This document shows, in pieces, positions 1-5,556 of a stretch of 5,556 nucleotides of DNA; position 1 is the stretch's first letter, and each line of letters begins with the position of its first letter. The translations under genes and the position numbers were made by a program. The DNA is from Rubritepida sp. (lineage in GTDB: Bacteria > Pseudomonadota > Alphaproteobacteria > Acetobacterales > Acetobacteraceae). The stretch covers positions 1 through 5,556 of the forward strand of contig SKWC01000303.1 of assembly GCA_007129145.1 (NCBI GenBank), in the 5' to 3' direction. The notes beneath the pieces are model-generated. The model searched no databases. It was not told the DNA's origin and worked only from the letters and a program-made list of their open reading frames with translations.

Positions 1-223
1 CCCCGAGCGCATCGCGCTGGTCCCTGCCCCGCCCGCGGTGAACGGGACCCCGGCGGTGGCGCGGGACGTGGCGTTCCGCGGCGCCGACACGCTGCTGCTG
101 GCCGAAGCCTCGGGCGGGACCATGCTGCGCGTGCTGCTGCCGGCCGGAACCGCGCCTCCCGCGCCCGGAACCCCCATCGCGCTGGCCTGGGAGGCGACCG
201 CGCTGGCGCCGCTGCAGGCATGA
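1..223 (+). CDS. ABC transporter ATP-binding protein, PotA-like, C-terminal end (5' truncated by window)
   Basis: Only the last 73 codons are present, with the reading frame starting at base 2 and the TGA stop at 221-223. The fragment opens with P-E-R-I-A-L, which matches the (R)PE-x-hydrophobic segment opening the regulatory TOBE_2 domain of PotA/FbpC/UgpC-type ATPases. Short beta-strand-like stretches follow, and the end (ALAWEATALAPL) matches the usual '..v.W....a..l' close of these proteins. Walker A, Walker B and the ABC signature lie outside the window. The protein would hydrolyse ATP on the cytoplasmic face to drive the two permeases encoded next. Its stop overlaps the start of the following permease gene (ATGA), which supports one operon. 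The family call is good. Polyamine specificity is not established and could equally be another organocation or opine-type substrate. Confidence 0.85.
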   Translation, partial: PERIALVPAPPAVNGTPAVARDVAFRGADTLLLAEASGGTMLRVLLPAGTAPPAPGTPIALAWEATALAPLQA

Positions 224-1053
224 TCCGCGCCCTCGGCTGGGCGGCACTGCTGCTGCTGGTCGCAGCGCCGCTGCTCATCGTGCTGGGCATGGGTTTCGGC
301 ACCTCGGTGCCGGGCGTGCCGCCGGTGCGCCCGCCCATCGGCCCGCAAGGCTGGCAAGGCAGCCTCGAATCCTGGGCGCTGGTGCTCAGCGATCCCTACT
401 ACCATGCGGCGTTGTGGCGCTCGCTCTTGCTCGCGCTGGCCACGGCGGGGCTGTGCCTGGTGCTCGGCTTCGGCATGGCGCTGGGCATCGCCGGCGCGGC
501 GCCGCGCGCGCGGCTTCCCCTGCTCGGGCTGCTGCTGCTGCCCTTCTGGACCGGCTTCCTGCTGCGCATCTCGGCCTGGATGGGGCTTTTGCGCGATTCC
601 GGCTGGGTGAACACGCTGCTGCTCGACCTCGGGCTCATCACGGCGCCGCTGCGCATGCTAGACACCCAGGGGGCGATGATCCTGGGCATGGTGCACGCCT
701 ACCTGCCACTCGCGGTGCTGCCGCTCTACGCCAGCCTCGTGAAGCGCGACCGCGCCCTGGAGGCGGCGGCGGCCGACCTCGGCGCCTCGCGCGCCCGCGT
801 CCTGGCGGATGTCATCATCCCGCTCGCCGCGCCGGCGCTGGCTGCGGCCTTCCTGCTGGTCTTCATCCCCGCCGCCGGCGAGGTCGTCATCCCCGCCCTC
901 CTGGGCGGCCCCACCGCCATGCCGGTCGGCCGCGCCATCTGGGAGGAGTTCTTCCAGACCGGCGACTGGCCGACCGCCGCCGCACTCGCCACCCTGCTGC
1001 TCCTTCTCCTGCTGCTGCCGGTGGCCGCCTTCCAGCGCCTGGCCGCGCGATGA
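220..1053 (+). CDS. ABC transporter permease, PotB-like (polyamine/organocation-type importer)
   Basis: This 277-aa inner-membrane protein is one half of the translocation pore of a binding-protein-dependent importer. Hydrophobic segments lie at about residues 5-25, 66-92, 99-122, 151-173, 203-229 and 252-272, giving the six-helix MetI-like fold. The EAA loop that docks the ATPase is at 181-201 (EAAAADLGASRARV, ending at P201). The proline-rich stretch at 30-42 after helix 1, the segment near 153-170 (LGMVHAYLPLAVLPLY) and EVVIPALLGG at 221-230 are typical of the PotB/HisM-like branch. The ATG overlaps the ATPase stop (ATGA). No good Shine-Dalgarno precedes it, so translation probably depends on coupling. 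Its own stop overlaps the next permease start. Length is normal and nothing is missing. The substrate is unknown because no binding protein is visible. Confidence 0.93.
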   Translation: MIRALGWAALLLLVAAPLLIVLGMGFGTSVPGVPPVRPPIGPQGWQGSLESWALVLSDPYYHAALWRSLLLALATAGLCLVLGFGMALGIAGAAPRARLPLLGLLLLPFWTGFLLRISAWMGLLRDSGWVNTLLLDLGLITAPLRMLDTQGAMILGMVHAYLPLAVLPLYASLVKRDRALEAAAADLGASRARVLADVIIPLAAPALAAAFLLVFIPAAGEVVIPALLGGPTAMPVGRAIWEEFFQTGDWPTAAALATLLLLLLLLPVAAFQRLAAR

Positions 1054-1856
1054 GCCGCCTCATGCTCTGGGCGGGCCTCGCCTTCCTGTGGGCGCCCGTC
1101 ATCCTGATGGTGGCCTATGCCTTCTCCGACAGCCGCACACCTTATCTGTGGGGCGGCTTCTCGCTGCGCTGGTTCGAGGCCCTCTGGGCCAATGAGCGGC
1201 TGCTGGAGGCGGTCTGGCTGTCGCTGCGCATCGCCGCGGCCTCGGCCAGCCTGGCCACGCTGCTCGGCCTGGTGCTGGGCTGGGTGCTGGCGCGGCACGG
1301 CCCCTTCGCGGGGCGGGCCATCTTCGGCGCGCTGGCCGCAGCGCCGCTGGTGCTGCCCGAGGTCGTGATGGGGCTTGCGCTGCTGCTGCTGCTGGTCGGG
1401 CTCCAGGCGCTGACCGGCTGGCCGGCGCAGCGCGGCGCCCTGACCGTCTGGCTCGCCCATTCGGCGCTGGGCATGGCCTTCGTCGCGGTGCTGGTGCAGG
1501 CGCGGCTGGCCGGGCTCGATCGCCGGCTTGAGGAAGCGGCGGCCGACCTCGGCGCGCATCCCCTCACCATCTTCCGCACCATCACCCTGCCGCTGATCAT
1601 GCCGAGCCTCGGCGCGGGCTGGGCGCTCGCCTTCATGCTCTCGCTGGACGATGTGGTGCTGGCCAGCTTCACCACCGGCCCCGGCGCCACCACCCTGCCC
1701 GTCTATCTCTTCTCGCTGCTGCGCCGCGGCCTCACACCCGAGGCGAATGCGCTGGCCGCGGTCATGCTGTCCGGCGCGGGGCTTATGCTGCTGCTGGTGC
1801 TCGGCATCCTCGCCCTGCGCCGCCGCCGGGTTGAAACACCCCCGTCACGGGAATAG
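1050..1856 (+). CDS. ABC transporter permease, PotC-like (polyamine/organocation-type importer)
   Basis: This 268-aa inner-membrane protein pairs with the PotB-like permease. I chose the start at 1050 because it forms an ATGA overlap with the preceding stop and gives a normal N-terminus whose first helix begins at once. The frame is open much further upstream (to 414), but that part is only the shadow of the other permease. Hydrophobic segments are near residues 5-26, 62-83, 93-118, 132-152, 187-208 and 236-256. The EAA loop is at 161-186 (EEAAADLGAHPLTIFRTITLP). The stretch at 199-211 (LDDVVLASFTTGP) and the following LPVYLFS and LTPEANALA are hallmarks of PotC. The C-terminus is a short Arg-rich cytoplasmic tail (RRRRVETPPSRE). 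A five-Leu run at 111-115 is encoded by five CTG codons. It is probably the last gene of the transporter operon. Confidence 0.93.
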   Translation: MSRLMLWAGLAFLWAPVILMVAYAFSDSRTPYLWGGFSLRWFEALWANERLLEAVWLSLRIAAASASLATLLGLVLGWVLARHGPFAGRAIFGALAAAPLVLPEVVMGLALLLLLVGLQALTGWPAQRGALTVWLAHSALGMAFVAVLVQARLAGLDRRLEEAAADLGAHPLTIFRTITLPLIMPSLGAGWALAFMLSLDDVVLASFTTGPGATTLPVYLFSLLRRGLTPEANALAAVMLSGAGLMLLLVLGILALRRRRVETPPSRE

Positions 1857-1859
1857 GGT
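1831..1859 (+). promoter_or_regulatory. Candidate sigma-70-type promoter for the aminotransferase, with a small palindrome in its spacer
   Basis: TTGAAA at 1831-1836 (five of six matches to the -35 consensus) is followed after exactly 17 bases by TAGGGT at 1854-1859, which keeps the T1, A2 and T6 positions of the -10 box. Within the spacer is the palindrome CCCGTcACGGG (1841-1851), which could be an operator half-pair or chance. A start near 1866 would leave a leader of about 25 bases before the ATG at 1891. The elements overlap the end of the upstream permease gene. The -10 match is weak and no experiment supports it, so this is a suggestion only. Confidence 0.33.
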
Positions 1860-1890
1860 CGCGCGCCTCTCCTCCTGGACCCGGACGGAC

Positions 1891-3093
1891 ATGACCCTCA
1901 CCGCCGAGCGGCTCGACCGCATCTCCCCCTCCCAGACCATCGCCATCACCGCCAAGGCGCGCGCGCTGAAGGCCGCGGGGCAAGACGTGATCGGCCTCGC
2001 CTCCGGGGAGCCGGATTTCGACACGCCGCAGAACATCAAGGATGCCGCCATCGCCGCCATCCAGCGCGGCGACACGAAATACACCGATGTCGCCGGCACC
2101 ATGGAGCTGCGCCGCGCCGTCTGCGAAAAGTTCAAGCGCGACAGCGGCATCGAATACAAGCCGGAGGAGATCATCGTCGCCACCGGCGGCAAGCAGGTGA
2201 TCTTCAACGCGCTGCTCGCCACCATTGATCCTGGCGACGAGGCGATCATCCCCGCCCCCTGCTGGGTGTCCTACCCCGACATCGTTCAGCTGGCCGAGGG
2301 CAAGCCGGTCATCATCCCCTGCGGCCAGAACCAGGGCTTCAAGCTCACGCCCGAGCAGCTGGAAGCGGCCATCACGCCCAAGACCAAGTGGTTCATCCTG
2401 AACAACCCCTGCAACCCGACCGGCGCCGCCTATTCCCATGCCGAGCTCAAGGCGCTGACCGATGTGCTGATGAAGCACCCGCAGGTCTGGGTCTTCACCG
2501 ACGACATCTACGAGAAGCTGGCCTATGACGGCTTCAAGCCGGCGACGGTGGTCGAGGTGGAGCCCGGGCTCAAGGACCGCACCATCACGATGAACGGCTG
2601 CTCGAAGGGCTATGCCATGACCGGCTGGCGCATCGGCTTCGCCGGCGCGCCGGTGGCGCTGATCAAGGCGATGGACAAGCTGCAGGGCCAGTCCACCTCC
2701 AACACCAGCTCGATCTCCCAGGCCGCCGCCGTCGAGGCGCTGACCGGCCCGCAGGAGAGCATCGGCGGGATGGTCGAGGTCTACCAGCGCCGCCGCGACA
2801 TGGTTGTGGACATGCTGAACCAGGCGCCGGGCATCCGCTGCCACAAGCCCGAGGGCGCCTTCTACGTCTATCCCTCGATCCACGCCTGCCTGGGCAGGAC
2901 CACGGCGGGCGGGCGCAAGATCGAGACGGATGAGGATTTCGTCTCGGCCCTGCTGGAGGAGGAGGGCGTGGCCGCCGTGCATGGCTCGGCCTTCATGTTC
3001 CCCGGCCATTTCCGCATCAGCTACGCGACCGACGACGAATCCCTGCGCAAGGCGTGCACGCGCATCCAGCGCTTCTGCCAGGGGCTGCGCTGA
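1891..3093 (+). CDS. aatA: Class I (1-beta) PLP aminotransferase, aspartate / prephenate aminotransferase type
   Basis: This 400-aa cytosolic enzyme transfers the amino group between aspartate or glutamate and 2-oxo acids; close relatives also convert prephenate to arogenate. The class I fold is clear. GEPDFDTP is at 39-46, W125 is the PLP-stacking position, NPTG at 175-178 gives N175, and D204 with Y207 lie in DDIYE. The Schiff-base lysine is K239 in SKGYAMTGWRIGF, with R247 in GWRIGF and substrate-carboxylate R375 in FRISYA. T16 (SPSQT) and K101 (GGKQ) match a pair described for prephenate-competent homologues. ATG at 1891 gives the family's normal N-terminus (ERLDRISPSQTIAIT), though its ribosome-binding site is weak (only GGAC-like bases). 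It starts 34 bases after the PotC-like gene on the same strand and may have its own promoter. Cysteines at 124, 174 and 237 sit beside active-site motifs. The fold call is very sure; the exact substrate and symbol are less so. Confidence 0.93.
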   Translation: MTLTAERLDRISPSQTIAITAKARALKAAGQDVIGLASGEPDFDTPQNIKDAAIAAIQRGDTKYTDVAGTMELRRAVCEKFKRDSGIEYKPEEIIVATGGKQVIFNALLATIDPGDEAIIPAPCWVSYPDIVQLAEGKPVIIPCGQNQGFKLTPEQLEAAITPKTKWFILNNPCNPTGAAYSHAELKALTDVLMKHPQVWVFTDDIYEKLAYDGFKPATVVEVEPGLKDRTITMNGCSKGYAMTGWRIGFAGAPVALIKAMDKLQGQSTSNTSSISQAAAVEALTGPQESIGGMVEVYQRRRDMVVDMLNQAPGIRCHKPEGAFYVYPSIHACLGRTTAGGRKIETDEDFVSALLEEEGVAAVHGSAFMFPGHFRISYATDDESLRKACTRIQRFCQGLR

Positions 3094-3120
3094 GCCGGGC
3101 TGGCCGAGGCTTGCAAATCC

Positions 3121-3145
3121 GGGCGGGAAAGTGCATTTCCCGCCC
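3121..3145 (+). terminator. Perfect 10-bp inverted repeat after the aminotransferase (candidate terminator or fusA-leader element)
   Basis: GGGCGGGAAA (3121-3130) is exactly complementary to TTTCCCGCCC (3136-3145) around the 5-base loop GTGCA. It begins 27 bases after the aminotransferase stop codon. The stable GC-rich stem suggests a transcription end. However, no T-run follows (next bases AGGACATTCC), so it lacks the classic intrinsic-terminator tail. It could instead be a DNA operator or a leader hairpin of the EF-G mRNA, whose GTG start lies 79 bases further on. The inverted repeat is certain; its role is inferred. Confidence 0.5.
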
Positions 3146-3213
3146 AGGACATTCCTGTATTGACTGAGACTGGCGGGCGGCGCCCTGGCGGCACCGACCT
3201 GCCTTTCGCGCAT

Positions 3214-3218
3214 GGAGG
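3214..3218 (+). promoter_or_regulatory. Strong ribosome-binding site that sets the GTG start of EF-G
   Basis: GGAGG ends 6 bases before the GTG at 3225, which is ideal Shine-Dalgarno spacing. It fixes the start at MAHTHLEKIRNIG, the usual EF-G N-terminus. The nearby ATG at 3212 is in another frame. A weak stem between GCCTTT (3201-3206) and GGAGGC (3214-3219), with two G-U pairs, could partly mask the site, but it may be chance. Confidence 0.85.
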
Positions 3219-3224
3219 CCCGCC

Positions 3225-5306
<2,082 letters not shown>

Positions 5307-5334
5307 TCCCAGGCACGATGGGCGGATGATCGCG

Positions 5335-5364
5335 GGGCGCGGGGCGAAGGCTCCGCGCCCTTTT
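5335..5364 (+). terminator. fusA: Intrinsic terminator after fusA
   Basis: GGGCGCGG (5335-5342) pairs perfectly with CCGCGCCC (5353-5360). The stem extends inward by G-U, G-C and C-G pairs to a GAAG tetraloop (5346-5349), about 11 pairs in all. TTTT (5361-5364), then CGTTTC, follows at once. This is a textbook rho-independent terminator placed 28 bases after the EF-G stop codon, marking the end of the fusA transcript. Confidence 0.87.
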
Positions 5365-5391
5365 CGTTTCCGGGGATCAGTTCGGCCGCTC

Positions 5392-5423
5392 AGCCCCAGG
5401 ACCCGGCCCCAGCCCCCTGGGCT
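5392..5423. repeat. Imperfect inverted repeat between fusA and the minus-strand frame
   Basis: AGCCCCAGG (5392-5400) and CCTGGGCT (5416-5423) are complementary apart from one bulged C, with a 15-base C-rich loop. The right arm reaches the stop codon of the minus-strand frame at 5423-5425. GCTCAGCC also occurs twice in direct orientation (5388-5395 and 5421-5428). It could help end transcription arriving from the right, but it has no T-run on either strand. In such GC-rich DNA it may be chance. Confidence 0.25.
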
Positions 5424-5556
5424 CAGCCTTCGGCCCATGGCAGGCGGCGCCTCGCTGGTGCGGCGCCAAGGGCAAGCTGGGCCGACATGAGCAGCGCACA
5501 GAGCCGCTCGAATGCCTCCTCTTTCTTCTCGGCCTTGATGAACCGCATGGCTTGCC
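5423..5556 (-). CDS. Possible 3' end of an unidentified convergent gene (truncated by window)
   Basis: On the minus strand, a frame enters from the right edge and ends at TGA (5425-5423). It reads Q-A, then M-R-F-I-K-A-E-K-K-E-E-A-F-E-R-L, then about 25 more residues ending RRRLPWAEG. An ATG at 5548-5546 would give 41 residues, but no Shine-Dalgarno is visible in the few bases left upstream. The frame more likely continues beyond the window. In its favour, the charged, amphipathic helix-like composition looks protein-like, most third codon positions are G or C, and the frame ends just before the fusA terminator in a convergent layout. I do not recognise the family and assign no function. It could also be a chance open frame. 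Confidence 0.4.
   Translation of the reverse strand, partial: QAMRFIKAEKKEEAFERLCALLMSAQLALGAAPARRRLPWAEG

Noticed and set aside
414..1049. Upstream extension of the PotC-like frame, which would make a 480-residue protein
   Set aside because: This part is the PotB-like gene read in another frame and is Arg/Ala/Gly/His-rich without membrane segments. The ATGA overlap at 1050 gives a normal PotC length and N-terminus.
1380..1394. Five CTG triplets in a row, resembling a triplet-repeat tract (a shorter run lies near 248-259)
   Set aside because: They are in frame and encode Leu in membrane helices with the preferred GC-rich Leu codon. This is expected in such genes and is not a regulatory repeat.
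1651..1890. Upstream extension of the aminotransferase frame by 80 codons
   Set aside because: It overlaps the conserved end of PotC and reads as Cys/Pro/Ser-rich noise. The homologous N-terminus begins at the ATG at 1891.
3160..3188. TTGACT (3160-3165) as a -35 box for fusA
   Set aside because: At 16-18 bases spacing the -10 candidates are GCCCTG, CCCTGG or CCTGGC, none resembling TATAAT. No confident fusA promoter is visible.

Overview
The window is very GC-rich, with G or C at most third codon positions. Its protein sequences look alphaproteobacterial, and my best guess is a Rhodospirillales/Acetobacteraceae-type genome. That placement is inferred from the look of the proteins and has not been tested by a search. 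All four complete genes and one partial gene lie on the plus strand. A short fragment of a possible further gene enters from the right edge on the minus strand.

Region 1 (1-1856) is the distal part of an ABC importer operon of the polyamine/opine/organocation (PotABC-like) type. It holds the C-terminal TOBE end of the ATPase, then two inner-membrane permeases of the PotB and PotC kinds. Both junctions are 4-base ATGA overlaps, so the three genes are translationally coupled. No substrate-binding protein (PotD-like) is in the window; it would have to lie upstream or elsewhere, so the substrate cannot be fixed.

Region 2 (1857-3093) is a class I, subgroup 1-beta PLP aminotransferase of the aspartate/prephenate type. 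It starts 34 bases after the permease gene. A plausible promoter overlaps the permease stop codon, so it may be transcribed independently of the transporter. It carries a Thr/Lys pair with the spacing reported for prephenate-competent enzymes.

Region 3 (3094-3224) is a 131-base gap. It holds a perfect 10-bp inverted repeat without a U-tract, then a GGAGG ribosome-binding site in front of a GTG start.

Region 4 (3225-5306) encodes a full-length elongation factor G (693 aa). It stands alone, without rpsL/rpsG before it or tuf after it, and its GTPase domain has several unusual residues. It may be a second EF-G. A strong intrinsic terminator follows at 5335-5364.

Region 5 (5365-5556) holds the 3' end of a probable convergent minus-strand reading frame and an imperfect inverted repeat.

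I see no CRISPR array, tRNA, rRNA, insertion sequence or phage gene. The window is mostly ordinary housekeeping and transport DNA. The points worth a second look are the isolated, G-domain-divergent EF-G and its leader, and the cysteine-rich active-site surroundings of the aminotransferase.
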